A DNA stretch of 64,000 bases from positions 124,001 to 188,000 of the forward strand of contig JABANP010000018.1 in the NCBI GenBank assembly GCA_013115135.1, given 5' to 3'. Position numbers and translations under genes: made by a program. Position 1 is the first letter of the stretch. Each line of letters opens with the position of its first letter. Positions 10,601-21,836 of this stretch are shown piece after piece. The notes under the pieces were generated by a model. The model was not told the origin of the DNA, ran no database searches, and saw only the letters and a list, made by a program, of their open reading frames with translations. This DNA is from Perkinsus olseni. Taxonomy: Eukaryota > Perkinsozoa > Perkinsida > Perkinsidae.

Positions 10601-13600
10601 TAACGACCTCCCGCCCTACACCATTCTCCACTCATTTTCGTGCGAGGTCGAACGCAGAGTTCAGCCTGCCTCACTTTATTAGCACGCTGTACAGTTGATT
10701 TGCCCATCTCCACTGCTGATAGGACATCACAGTGTGGCACCTCCACTGCATTAAGACGAATGTCGGCACTGAGCTGCGCCAAAGTGAGGGAGAGCTCTCT
10801 TGTCTCTTGCAGTATTGCCGCTTCATTTCCAAGCTGGACCTGTATCCAATCGGTAGCATGGCCATCGAGAGCTCGGTCTGATCACGTCCGTTACCTTCTT
10901 ATCCTGGATTCCCTGCAGCAAGGACACCTTCTCCTCAAGGATCTTCAACTGGAGCTCGATTGAACTTGGTCTTCTTAAGCTGATGATGACTACTATCAAG
11001 CACTGCGCGCTTATGTTCGACACATACAAATGTGGCTCACCTGGCTCATCTTGTTTCCAGCCGCAGCCTCAGCCCGCTCTAAGGACCTCTGAGCTTGCCC
11101 GTGTTCGAACTGGCGTTTCTTCTCCATGGCAAGATCTGATCCGCGCTCATGATGGAGATTGGGACCAAGCGAGAGCTGGTCGCCTGGCTTTACCCAGCCT
11201 GGCTAGTTTGTCTGCAGGGATCAGCTCGACGCCTCCATACTGCCTAGCCAGCCTTGATAGGTTCTCGTGCCTCAGCTTCATCGTATGGCTGATCATGACG
11301 GGATTCGCTTACCTCACGCTTGTGTCGAGGTGGCGGCCATGGATAGCGGTGTCCTACTTCTCCGCTTTATTTATTAATGAAGTCTCAAGCTGTGACATGG
11401 TCAGCTCAACCTCAGCTTTCCGTTCCTCCACAGTAGTGTGCATCGATCGTTCCAGTTCCACAAGGTGAGGATATTTCCGAACTGATTGTTTGGAGTAGAG
11501 CAGCGGCAGATACATGCTCACGAATGAACAACATCGACAGCGTCCCCGACACCTCACTGAAGTCAGGTCGAGCGAGCTCCTCCAGTATGGACTTGTCCGC
11601 CTCACTCGGGAAGTCTTGCAGGGATAAATCTGCAGCGTCAAAAGTGTGACGGAGCGTAAGTCTCCATTGCTCACCACCAGAAACTTCGGTATTGGACGTT
11701 TCTAATCTCGCCTCCAACAAACCAGCTGCGGCTTTCAGACGGTTGATACAGGACTTGCCCAAGTCGCGCGCGAATAGGTGCTGGAGCTGGGCAGGACGTG
11801 GGGAAACAACGATACCACACCGCCCAGCACTGCTTCATCAACCTCACATTAGCAAGAGTGACGCTCTCTTCTAGGAAGGTGGGCGGCGGTGGTAGAGTGA
11901 TACCTATGACCCATAGGCTATGAGCGTTGAATGCCCGACCACCCGCGAGCGCATATTAGAGATACCTGCTTTGTCCGATGGGGGCGTTGGAGCTCGTACC
12001 GCCCCTGGTTCCGAGTTTTTGGCAATTCTCAGATTGCTCGTTACCTGACGGCTCTCAGCGTCCCGGTCGCGGATGGCAGGCAGCAGCTGGTCTCACCGCC
12101 TTCAGAGCCTTGATCACCAGCAATGCCTCCGTTGAGCTTGGTTTCAACTGGTATGCTAATTTTCCGTCGTCGAGAGAGGAATTGACGGGGTCTCAACCGC
12201 TTCGGCTGGAGGCCGGTTCTGGTGGTGCGCACTGTCCTCAGTCTCGCAGGCTTGGTCACCCGCAGTGTCCTCGATTGTGGCTACGCCGAGCGCTGCTCTA
12301 TCATCTTCATCGTCATTTGACTGCCTGTTGGCCAGAGATATCTCTACCGTCCCCAACAGAGCCTCCTGATCCTCGTCATTCGCCGCAGCCTTCGCTAGAG
12401 CCTTCTGATCCTCGTCGTTCGGTGCAGCCTTCGCGAGAGGCTTCTGATCCTCGTCGTTCGGTGCAGCCTTCGCGAGAGGCTTCTGATCCTCATCATTCGC
12501 CGCAGCCTTCGCGAGAGCCTTCTGATCCTCGTCGTTCGATGCAGCCTTCGCGAGAGCCTTCTGATCCTCGTCGTTCGCCGCAGCCTTCGCGAGAGACTTC
12601 TGATCCTCGTCGTTTGATGCAGCCTTCGCGAGAGACTTCTGGTCCTCGTCATTCAAGGCGACTTTCAGTGCTGCTTCTCCGGTCTTTCCGGAAGCTTCAG
12701 GCCCCTCATCGCGAGCAGCCTCAGCCTGTCCAAACCGGGGACTGTGACCTCTGAGCCACAAGAATCATCAAACCCGCATCAACGAGGCACTCTACCTATC
12801 GGACGGGAACCAGCGCTCACACTTGCAGATCCAACTTCGCTCTCTGTGGCGTTACCACCACCGGAGGCGTCATCCGTGGCGAGATATTGCACAGTGCCCC
12901 CTTCTTCAGACGAGGACACCGAGGAGGAATCAGTGGAGCCTGGAGGGAGGTTGTGAACACCGTAAAGTGGGGCATGCGCACCTGACTCCTCACTGCCTGA
13001 TCCGCTGGTCGATGATGGAGCAACAGGCTTGGCTGCTGGTGCACTAGCTAGGACCAACTCATCCGCTTCCTTCGGGAAGAGCCTCGTTCCTGAGGGCAGG
13101 CGTCGTAGCGACCAGGTGCGGAATGCTATGGATGACACTGGTGCCCCAGGGCGGTGCGTCCCACCGAACTGTTCTGCACTGTACTGCATGGCTACTACTG
13201 CATCCGGCCACTGCTCACCTATATCGTCTACTGAGGCGTATTTATAGTAGGCGGTATTGTGCTTGAAAATGAAGGAAACTTCGGTATCATTTGTGCTCAT
13301 TATGACGACGGCAAAATACTTCTGCTGAGTGCCTGCATGAGACCAAAGGGGAAATCGAGACGCGAGAAGAGAATCATTCCTGAGTGTGATCGAGGTTCCG
13401 TCTGACTTACTGGAGTACCATCGGCATTCCTCTCCGATAGCGCACCACGACGGGAGCTTTGCACCACCCTCTCTGTGAACCCTGCTATCAGCCAGCGCAG
13501 CCCTCAGAAGCGCCTGCGGGGATAGGCTGCTCTCGAACCTCGCAACGGTACCGGTACCATGTTGGTGTCCCCACGCCCCTCGCTACTGCCCATCGGTCGT

Positions 13601-15010
13601 CCGATGCCAACTGTTGAGCATATGTGATCGAGCGTCGTAGCTAGATCTGCCGACCTTCTCGGCAATCGATGAGCCACTGGCACCTTCTGAAAGACCCACA
13701 TGCAGTGGCAAGACGCTCAGGGGCGAGGCCACACCAGCGGCATTGTTCTCTGATGCTCCCGTTCAGTGTGGTTTCGATGGCCTTCTTCTCTCTTTCGCAA
13801 GAATAGACTATCCTCAGTAGAGCAGCTCGGAGCGATGCGCTCATCTTGTACTCCTGTAGTCGGCGTCCGTCCGCCTCGTGCATCGGATCGTGGTCCAGTA
13901 CAGTGTCGGGGACCTAGCCATTACGCCGCTATTGTGATAGATCACATAGTAAGCCCTAGACACCAACTTTCAGAGCAGTCTCAACTACGAACTGTACCCT
14001 AGGTGTTCATGTAGTGGGCAGGTATGCGCAATACGGCATGATGCGGGATGAGAAAGGGCATCTACCCAGCTCTCGCTTTGGACCCAGCTGCCGTCCTTCT
14101 CCTGGTAAGCCTCCTTCATTTTCACAAGTGTCCATCCCGACGAGTGCCTCTCCAGCACTTCTACAATCTGCCCATCATCAACCTCGAATCCTTCTCCCGT
14201 GAAGCTCCCTAGCGTATGGACCTGCGGTCTTGCAGAACTTCGGACCCCTCCGCGAATGAGCGTCTACCAGCTCGGTTTCGACGAGGATCGAGTCGGGCAA
14301 CCAGCATCTCCGTGGGGGCGAATCGGAGGTCGGGTCAGTTATCTTCACGAAGGTCCAGCCGCTGGCATGCCTCTCCTTCAGCTGGACGAGATCCCCAACA
14401 GCGACCTGAGGATGGCTCGCAGTCCCTCAACCAGGGCATCAGGTCGATGATGAATGCTCGAACTGCTGAACCTTCTAATAGAAGGCTTAGGCTTTTATCA
14501 CGGAGAAGCTGCATTGTATATGGGCTTCTCCAGCCATCGTCCCCCTCAAGGTTACTTACATCGACGTCCGCGTACGTGCCGTCTGGCTGCTCGGCTCCTT
14601 TGTGCATGGAAAGGGTGATTGATGATGCATGTCCGCAAGAGAGGTGCCAAGACGTTATCAGGCAGCCACCCTACACGACAAGATGGATAGGCTCCTCGAA
14701 CACACCGCCCAGTGCAGGGATGCTAACCTCCGTCTGACCTTTGGTTTCTCGCGACTTTCGGACGAATGTCCAGCCACTGACATGCTGCTCTAAGATAGCC
14801 AGTAGGTCACCTGCGAACGACCTCGTCGGTCGACTCATCGTGAGCATCCTTGCTCACCCTTCACCGCAGATAACTGTGACTTGTCCTCCGGTGCAGCATC
14901 AAACCGGTGTCGACAGTAGACGGCATTCAAGGGAGGCTTCGACGATTCCGAGGGTTGCCACTTGGGTGTGAACTCGTAACTAACGGGGCAGCAGAGCTGC
15001 CTTCCTTTCT
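7649..15010 (-). CDS. Large multi-SH3, repeat and coiled-coil protein
   Basis: A very long multi-exon gene; its 5' end is not fixed. Three SH3-like modules come first. One runs across two exons near 14930-14720 (AVYCRHRFDAAPEDK, then GDLLAILEQHVSGWTFV). The second is near 14390-14250 (VGDLVQLKERHASGWTFV, RCWLPDSIL). The third is near 14190-14050 (EVLERHSSGWTLVKM). A long exon from about 13500 to 12790 encodes an unrecognised domain (KYFAVVIMSTNDTEVSF, FKHNTAYYKYASV) and continues across an intron into a region made of 13-residue repeats (NDEDQKALAKAA). Charged coiled-coil exons follow (VELERSMHTTVEERKAEVEL; EMSKVEKAQRLSFFKTQEGE; RIEERKKRRERELENKR; HIQSALESTKDTVGNLVEL). The last exon ends PPKAPPHEPHV. 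I infer a cytoskeletal or scaffold protein; no named family was recognised. It could be two genes. Confidence 0.6.
10259..10332 (+). tRNA. tRNA-Ile (anticodon AAT)
   Basis: A full cloverleaf can be read. The acceptor stem begins GGTCG and closes with CGACC plus discriminator A; it has one T-T mismatch near the base. The D arm is GCTC...GAGC. The anticodon arm is TCGTG/CGCGA with loop CTAATAA, giving anticodon AAT. The T arm is GCAGG-TTCGAGC-CCTGC. There is no intron. The gene lies on the plus strand inside an intron (10172-10473) of the minus-strand coiled-coil gene, antisense to it. Confidence 0.9.
12361..12660. repeat. 39-bp in-frame tandem repeat, about eight units
   Basis: A 39-bp unit is repeated about eight times with a few substitutions. 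On the minus strand it encodes the 13-residue period NDEDQK(S/A/P)LAKAA(S/A/P) of the large coiled-coil protein, a highly charged segment likely to be helical. Because 39 is a multiple of three, other frames on both strands also stay open here. The minus frame is taken as coding because it joins across a GT-AG intron to the exon ending near 12790. Unit number is likely to vary between strains. Confidence 0.9.
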
Positions 15011-15758
15011 AAGGTCGGGGTACGAGCAAGCAGTACTGTGCTCAATATTTGACCCTAGGTTTTCTTGCAGACCGGGGGTGCCAGACCCCGTTTCCAGCTC
15101 ATAAACTTATCCCCGTGCTGCTCACTTCCGAACCCTCTTTGTCCCAGCATCTCCTTGAGGCATTATCAACACGTGATGGTCCTCTACGGCTTGTACCCTC
15201 GCTGTTATGGTTTTGTTTGCTTCGAAGTCCCAAATATATCCTACAACATCGCATTGTACGATAACCCTCCATGCCGTGCACCTTGGCTACGGCCGATTAA
15301 GAAAAGATTTCATAGCTTCTACTTCAAACAGACATGATTTAGAGGTCAAATTCTGTGAACCCCACGGCTCGAATTCGAGGGTGAACTACGTATGACGAAG
15401 GAGTGCTGAGACCTCGATCAAACGCCTTTCGAAGCTGGCCAACCCTAACAGCAAACATCCTCACACCAGGGGTGTTCTATAGCTTCTATAATACAGCAGA
15501 ATTCGAGGACATAAATTACATAATGCATCATCTGGAACCGAGCTGACCGAGTGCGTAAAATTCACACCCACCCTCCGTGCCGATCGTAAGTCCCCCCAGG
15601 CGAGGTCTCATCGACAGTAATATTTCACCAGCACGGTACCTACAGAAGGCCGTACAACTTTATTAAGTGCTTTGTGCACTGCGGAGTCTCATTATCCACG
15701 GGGATAGTGCTCCATTGCTGTCAGCATGAAGCACACAGGAACTAAAAATGACGGTCAC
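15011..15758. other. Gap between the SH3 gene and the small acylated-protein gene
   Basis: No convincing gene. The missing first exon of the multi-SH3 gene may lie in 15000-15300, where a minus-strand ATG at 15281 opens a 60-codon frame (MEGYRTMRCC) that I cannot join with confidence. The rest has stops in all frames and no RNA gene. Confidence 0.35.
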
Positions 15759-16162
15759 CTACGCGATTCTTCCGAGAGATTCTCCAATTGTCTCAAGCGC
15801 GTAAACGTCCTCGGCTGATATCTCTGGTGTTGCGCCTTCGGCTTCGAACAGGTCAGCATGCACCGGCATCGGTGGTGTCACTAAGAAGCCATCGCGGATA
15901 CACGACAGTTGAACGCAATGCCTTCCACGGCGAGACGGCGCATGGGGCGCCGTGCGGTCCCATCGCAATAAATCGGTCAGTATCAGGAACTAACGCTCGC
16001 AAGGAGGCGGTGGGGTATACAATTTCAGTGAGGTGATACTATGCCACGCCCGGCGTGGGGTGGTAGCGACGACCGCTTACCTGCTGCTGCGCTGTCGCGC
16101 GGGTCAGTGACAGAGTACTTCTGGACCGGATCTCCGTTCGGCTTGGAGAGAGAACACCCCAT
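15759..16162 (-). CDS. 67-residue protein with dual-acylation N-terminus (MGCSLS)
   Basis: A two-exon gene, apparently complete. Exon 1 (16162-16081, 27 codons plus one base) starts MGCSLSKPNGDPVQKYSV. The donor is GTAAGC, the acceptor is TTCTTAG, and exon 2 runs 15880-15759, joining in frame (phase 1) and ending ALETIGESLGRIA. Gly2 with Ser/Ser at positions 4 and 6 fits the N-myristoylation consensus (MGxxxS), and Cys3 is a classical palmitoylation neighbour, so a membrane-anchored peptide is predicted. The rest is acidic and short, with no catalytic domain. It could be a membrane tether or adaptor. I know no family for it; an incomplete prediction of a longer gene is the main alternative. 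Confidence 0.6.
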
Positions 16163-17620
16163 TGCAATAGAGGTAGAACTGTGTGTATTCGCACAACGGC
16201 GAAAAGAGCACCTCTGAGCACTAGAAGTTCGCTGACACTTCTTTGTCACAACATTCCTAGCGGCCAACAGGGGAGCATTGCCCCGGGCCAAAGAAAACCA
16301 TGCATGTACATGGTATGGTAGAGTTTATAACCCCATGTTTTTCACCGGCACGATAACCCAGTATAGTGCGGATATGCTGAAGCAGCGCTCAAGGAGTAAG
16401 GTAGACGGACTCGAGAGGAGTCTTGAGGCGTGATCCGTGGCGTGGTCTATAACGCATTAACCGGAGTGGAAACCTGCGACTGATAATACTAACAGTACTA
16501 ATAGAGATGGTCGCAGGTACGGACCACCAGCGTAGGTGTATAGTGGTTAGTTGTGCAGAGTAGCCCAACTTGAAGTGATGTAAGCTAGGCTTCTTGAGGC
16601 CGAAGCACCACACCGTCACGGGCTCTAATACAACCGGAATTTGTAAGAGCATCACGAGGTTCCATCGGAATGCGCAAGTTATCGTGCATCCGGGTGAGAT
16701 AGTCTTACTCCATGCCAGCCAAGTGTAATTATTATGTGTCGCGTGTATGTAATATGCAACCGAACACCCAAGTTGCGGTCAAGCGAATTTACCACCAGCG
16801 GAACTCGGTCCCAGATTTCAAACGAAGACGTGCTGATTTGCAGTTGGCCGCTCTGCCACCCGTCGGTGGCGCCCGGGAAAATGGGGCTTTCCTAGCCCAC
16901 GAGTTTCCTTGACAGCCCTCAGATTTGCAATCAGCCTCGCAGCGCAGTCCGCCCTTTTACGACGAGAAAGCGAGAAAGACTTGCTGTGTAAAACGTGAGC
17001 GCTCCGCCTCATGGAGCGCGACTCGGGGCATACATACTCCGAGAATGACAGCTTACAGTCCAAGCAGTCGACAATTGAGTTTTCGCGCTCCCAGTTATGT
17101 CACTGACGCTCGATACTTCCGAGATCCGGGCTCGGTTTTGGCACACTACCACGGCATTGAGTGGAGAACATTATGGTAGCGCGTCGGAAGCGAGGATTTC
17201 CACTACGCGACTTGCCGGCAGCAAGCTACTGCATTGGCCAGGCGACTGTCGACTTGTGCCTTCTCACAGTCAAAGAACGTCACACACGAGCGATGACGGT
17301 GAAGCGGGCTTCTCATTCAAACCCTCATGAACACAACAACATTTGCTTATCAACTCACATCATCACAGTAGGCTCATCAAACATCGTTGTCATGGCGGCC
17401 ATGACATGGCCTCGTCCATTATTAACGTAACATTCATAAAAGAGCGCGATAGACGATCATAACGAGTGAGAAGTGAATTCGACTAGGAAAAACCGATAAA
17501 TGATAATAACAAGTCGAACGGGCATCCGCCTGGAATGAACCGCCAAAGCAATTACGCCTCGCCCCCTGTGTAATGGTGATCAATACCGGAAACCCCTTCC
17601 AGTCCAATACAACTTCCTAG
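16163..17620. other. Gap holding only a decayed tRNA
   Basis: Apart from the tRNA-Cys-like sequence at 16811-16875, I find no gene. Open frames are short and compositionally unremarkable, and no conserved block was seen on either strand. Confidence 0.45.
16811..16875 (-). pseudogene. Decayed tRNA-Cys copy
   Basis: The plus-strand text here matches the intact tRNA-Cys at 18898-18969 at about 39 of 49 aligned positions, including the T-arm, the GCA anticodon (tgc on the plus strand) and the D-arm core (gccgctct). The two central pairs of the anticodon stem are broken (C-A and A-C), and the acceptor stem no longer closes. It is most simply an old duplicate of the tRNA-Cys gene about 2 kb away. 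Confidence 0.5.
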
Positions 17621-17629
17621 GGGCACAGA

Positions 17630-18380
17630 GTGAATTCCCCCCAGCTTTGGTGACTACCCAACCTTCCTGCTCAGCAGCTTTGACGGCGTTCTTGCCGATT
17701 GTGTAATACTCGTCACACATCCCCGGTAATGAACCGTATTTATTCTTGATGACCTCACGAGTAGATACACAGATTCGCCGCCATGATCGGTAAGTACTAT
17801 ATGCTTCACTCCCTCTCTCTCATGTAGAAGTAGGGGCAGGTGCTCCTCTAAAATCTTCTCACCTGCTACGATAACTCGAATGATCAAGATCCCCAACTGG
17901 ATCTTGACCAGTGTTGTCTAGAGGAGATTCATGAAATATCAACTCTTCCCCGCCTTCCTCACGGAAGCTACTAAGTCGACGTGTACTGAGACATACACAG
18001 TTATGTGACACAGATACCGAGTATAGCCTGTGTCTTACAAGGTTACCGAAAATCCATTACGCCCATCCGTCTCGGGGCAAACAAAGCTGGATGTCGCGAA
18101 GTCATCCGAGGCTCTGACGGTCAACGATGCTTTAGTGTTGGTGCTGTTCTCGCCGTCGCCATAATCACAAGAGGCAGAAAAACTCCTCCTGTCCGGGAAG
18201 ATATGCGTTTCTTCGAGCTGAATAAAGGTCTGAGAGTGACCACACAAGAGACAGAGAGATGAACGACTTGCGAGCCGAAAGTTTTTGCACAATCTTGCAC
18301 GCAGCACGATATGCCCCACAGATGACAGCCGAGGATAGCTCGCTTAGTCAACATACTCGGGATAAGCTTCAACGCTGCAC
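17630..18380 (-). CDS. Uncharacterised multi-exon gene, model incomplete
   Basis: Several minus-strand segments look coding and are bounded by plausible splice signals. One lies at about 18238-18050 after acceptor CTCTCAG (EETHIFPDRRSFSASCDYGD, ending DGRNGFSVTL before GTAAGA). Another lies at about 17975-17870 (GGEELIFHESPLDNTGQDP, DLDHSSYRS before GTGAGA). A third lies at about 17760-17640 (REVIKNKYGSLPGMCDEYY, GKNAVKAAEQEGWVV). A possible first exon near 18360 starts MLTKRAILGCHLW. The frames do not all join with the boundaries I can see. The family is unknown; the cysteine-containing, acidic character would allow a secreted protein, but this is a guess. Confidence 0.35.
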
Positions 18381-18897
18381 AGATGCGTCCAATGGGCCAC
18401 ACCCAATGCGGGACCTGCCATAAGTGAAGGTATCTTACCCATGGGTATGCTCGGCGACACAGCTTGTAAGGAGGAGACGAGCTAGAAGACTTGTGAGAGA
18501 AGATGTGAACGCATATGCAGATGGCAGTATGCACACTGTCCCCATGAGGTTAGTCCTGTCACATCACCATGAGCACTCGTACATAGGGCGAGAGGAGTAT
18601 AGATGATAGTCAAACAACGATGGCGGCAAGACTCTTGAGTCAAGAGGGGGCCTTATGCCAACGCACTAGAGGTGAAATTCCATCTAAGTGTATGTCTAGT
18701 ACCCTCGCCGTACTGAGCGGCATATACCCCACGAACCCTCGCCGCGGCCACGTGAACGGCCTGGATAATCGCGTCACGCGATTCGCGTGAACCTCTGATG
18801 AAAATCAAACCTTCCAGAACACATCCCGAGCACCATACAACACCCAATCGTCACGTGAGATGAAGGAGAATAGACCAGCTCCTGATGGTCGGCTCAA
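18381..18897. other. Gap upstream of the unresolved gene
   Basis: No gene recognised. This lies between the last exon-like segment of the unresolved minus-strand gene and the tRNA-Cys. Short open frames only. Confidence 0.4.
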
Positions 18898-18969
18898 AGG
18901 GCGCGCCCGGATTTGAACCGAGGACCTGCTGATCTGCAGTCAGCCGCTCTACCACTGAGCTACACACCC
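18898..18969 (-). tRNA. tRNA-Cys (anticodon GCA)
   Basis: Read on the minus strand, the acceptor is GGGTGTG pairing with CGCGCCC (two G-T pairs). The D arm is GCTC...GAGC. The anticodon stem GCTGA/TCAGC closes loop CTGCAGA, giving anticodon GCA. The T arm is CTCGG-TTCAAAT-CCGGG, and the discriminator is T. No intron and no encoded CCA. All four stems close, so it should be functional. Confidence 0.92.
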
Positions 18970-19550
18970 CTGTACACCCACGTTCGTGAGCCATTGGAAT
19001 ATGCTCTGAGACACACGTTGGAGATCCTCTGTTATGAAGCGCTCGACTCCAGCATCTGGTAGCCCACCGTTACACCTCGAGGGAATGTGGCGGAGCTCGG
19101 TGGCAACAGGTTGTGTGACAGTCAAAACATGGGAGGAAGAACAAGTGTGATCATAAGGTGTATTCGACCAGTCTTGCTGGCCGTCTGATTACCGTGCATT
19201 GATATTGGCGAGCACAGTATACCGTACACGGGTATTGGTGGGTGTGTAATGGCCGGAGTGATTGATGGTCGTATAGCTTCGTTAGTAGGAGCTGTGCCTT
19301 GGAGGATCCATTGGAAGCCCCGGTAGCGATTGAGTGAGGCTTATTCGGTGAGCCACTGTTGATATCCCGTGCAGTGGGCGCCCTCGACCTGAGTGCTCTG
19401 GCTGACATACTAACTCTGCTTCCACGGAGATAGACGACTGGTGAGTGTGATCGAACGACCGTGTGCGATCACTGTGTCTTTACGACCGTCCGCGCGTTGC
19501 AAGTTGTCGACTGAAGCCAGACTATCAGCTGAGTTTTTAAATCTCGTTCA
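18970..19550. other. Gap between tRNA-Cys and the next gene
   Basis: No gene recognised. It presumably contains the promoter of the plus-strand gene starting at 19551. Confidence 0.45.
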
Positions 19551-20977
19551 ATGGCACTTAATCCAGAGAAAATCCGGCAGCGATTCGAGAAGGCTGTTGA
19601 TCTTGTACAGAAGACTCAAGCCGGTAGCGTCGCCTTCGAGAACAACTGTGAGCAGGCATTCGGGGAGTTCAGAATAGCCACGCTTCACAGTAAGAGGGTC
19701 CCTCATCTACTGGATGAGGTCACACTCAAGGAGGATGTAGTGCCTGGGGGGATGAGCCGGAATGGACCCGGGACTGGCTCGGTGCTGCTGAACCGTGGAA
19801 TATTGCCGTATGCTTGTATCGGTTCCATTGAGCGTGTCGCACCTTCCGATACGCGCTTTGATTTGTCCATTTGCAGCACTGCTGGTTTTCGAGCCCTTCG
19901 ACCGTTGCCTTGTATGAATCGTTAAGGTTGTAATCCCGAACTTCGTGATGGCGGTTTATTAGTGCCAGTACACGATCACGTAATTGCTACTCCTTGCACA
20001 GATATGGGATTTTCTGTTGAAAGTGTCGGAAACGAGACCACCGTACCATCAGCGAGTCGACGAGGTCGTTGACATACTACTGCATTCTAAACCATGGATG
20101 GAGGCGTTCGCGAAGAACCCCCATCTCGTGCAGAGCAGAAGTCGACTACCCGAAGAGGTGTTACAACCGTCAGTCATACACGTGGCGGTTCGGATGCTGG
20201 TTGTTTCAGATTCGTCCCGCTTTCGACAATCGGCTGCAGAACTTCGTCGAGCTCGAGGATGTCCGTCAATATCGATTCCTCCTTGAAGACCCATCGAAGG
20301 CTGGGATCCTCGGCAAGGCCGTCGAGGCTTTCAACAAACAGTATTGTGGTACAACTCTCAGCATCTCGGATGGTGCCGATGACAAATACGATTGTATTGT
20401 CCTATCTACTGACTCGTGTGATAAGGCCGAGGAGCACTTGAAAAAGGGAAAGGACGTGCTCCTCCTGGGAAGGTTACCCGAGAGTACATCACAGTTGGAT
20501 ACGCTGGCCAGGTTGGCGGAAGAGTATCCTAAGTCGAAGCTTGTCGCGACTTATCCAGAAGATGCTATTCATTCACTGCAGCCGATCAGCAACATAAAGT
20601 CCCTCTTCATCTCATTTGGACCGACTGTGAGCAAACTGCAGAGCCTCAGGATCGTCAAGAAGGTGACCGACAATGGTAGTATCTCTAAGTCCTCCATAGT
20701 GGGTTCGAACGAGGCAAAAACTGTAGCGTGCACTCTAGCAGACGGTGCTGCTGTGTGTGCGAGATGGACCCCATCCAATAGTGATCTGTTCTGCAGCGGT
20801 GACGCATCGACCGACAGCGGGTTGGTGCAAATACGGTTGGTTAAACAAGATCCTGTGAGCATTCTGACGAAATCCCTGGCACGGATGTGCGACATGGAGG
20901 AAGCCGAGCCGATCGACTGGAAGGCAGAGGCAGAGCTTGCGAAGTCTATCGAGAGGGACTTGCCGTTCCTGGTATGA
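19551..20977 (+). CDS. Uncharacterised protein, four exons
   Basis: The start is ATG at 19551 (MALNPEKIRQRFEKAVDLVQ). Exon 1 ends before GTAAGA near 19690. Exon 2 (TLLVFEPFDRCL) follows a TTTGCAG acceptor near 19876, exon 3 (IWDFLLKVSETRPPYHQ, ending RSRLPEE) follows CAG at about 20001, and exon 4 (IRPAFDNRLQNFVELEDVRQ) starts near 20210 and runs open to TGA at 20975-20977. All joins keep frame. The protein is about 370 residues, mixed alpha/beta in look, with no signal peptide, membrane segment or motif I recognise; it ends IDWKAEAELAKSIERDLPFL. The length of the last open exon makes it a real gene; the function is unknown. Confidence 0.7.
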
Positions 20978-21235
20978 AGGCCCGATAATTACTCACTTCG
21001 AGAACTTATTCTTTCTGCACTACGGTTGTTAGTTGCGTTCCCTAGTGAGCGGTGTTGGCTTTCTCCAACTATTAATTCAACAGAGACAACGATAAACACC
21101 GAAGGTTAAACATGATCACGCTGAATCGCCAAGCCTCTCGCATGCAGCTCCTCCTCATACAACCGTGCCTCGCTCTCATACCTAACAGGACTCTCTCTAG
21201 ACGTCAGCCCAGTGTAACTACAGTCGTTTGATCCT

Positions 21236-21744
21236 ATGCCTCCTCCTGAGCAGCAACTCGAGGTTAGCACAGCGGAGCTCCTCTGCGATACTAAAGAGAT
21301 GCCGCGTTGGGCAGATGAAGCGTCCAAGGCCACGAGGGGATATTACAAACCGTCGTTCCGCTTCTGGTTGTCTGTGAAGTCGTATTTGCTCTTATTCTCG
21401 AACCATGACGCAGCCATCGCTGCTTTCTCTGAGTGTGATACCACCTATTACTCTTGTCTTATTGTGAACGCCTATTTTCACTCACTCATTTCATGCGTGT
21501 ACCTGTCCAAGGCAGCATGCTTCTCATCGCTGGCCACGCGCTTCTGGATGATCGCGTCTGGCGGGAGGCGTGGGGCAGAGCTCATCGTAAGCAATGCAAC
21601 TCAGAGGATAATAATGAGCTCTTCACCCTGCAGGCTGTAGCTCGCGGTACAAACTCAAACCCGAATAAAAAGCGTACAAAGACGATTGAGGATGGCCCCT
21701 CTTCAAGGTTCACGAGTCTATTGACAACAACGAACAACAAGTAG
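21236..21744 (+). CDS. Small uncharacterised two-exon protein
   Basis: ATG at 21236 opens MPPPEQQLEVSTAELLCD and continues to about SFRFWLS before a GTGAAG donor. After a CAAGGCAG acceptor near 21514 a second frame encodes MLLIAGHALLDDRVWREAWG and then a lysine- and serine-rich tail ending LTTTNNK at 21744. The join is an inference. The hydrophobic stretch followed by a basic helix would suit a small membrane-associated, for example mitochondrial, subunit, but I recognise no family. The gene ends less than 100 bp from the 3' end of the convergent transporter gene. Confidence 0.45.
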
Positions 21745-21836
21745 CAGTGCTTCAGTAGTAAATTTGACAAAGAACTCCAGTAACCCTTATAGACAGTACG
21801 GCCTGCCATCACCAACCGTGTGCGGATGCAGGGCGA

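Noticed and set aside
11978..12754. 258-codon plus-strand open frame across the tandem repeat
   Set aside because: It is kept open by the 39-bp periodicity; the minus frame joins by introns to coding exons on both sides, and the plus frame does not.
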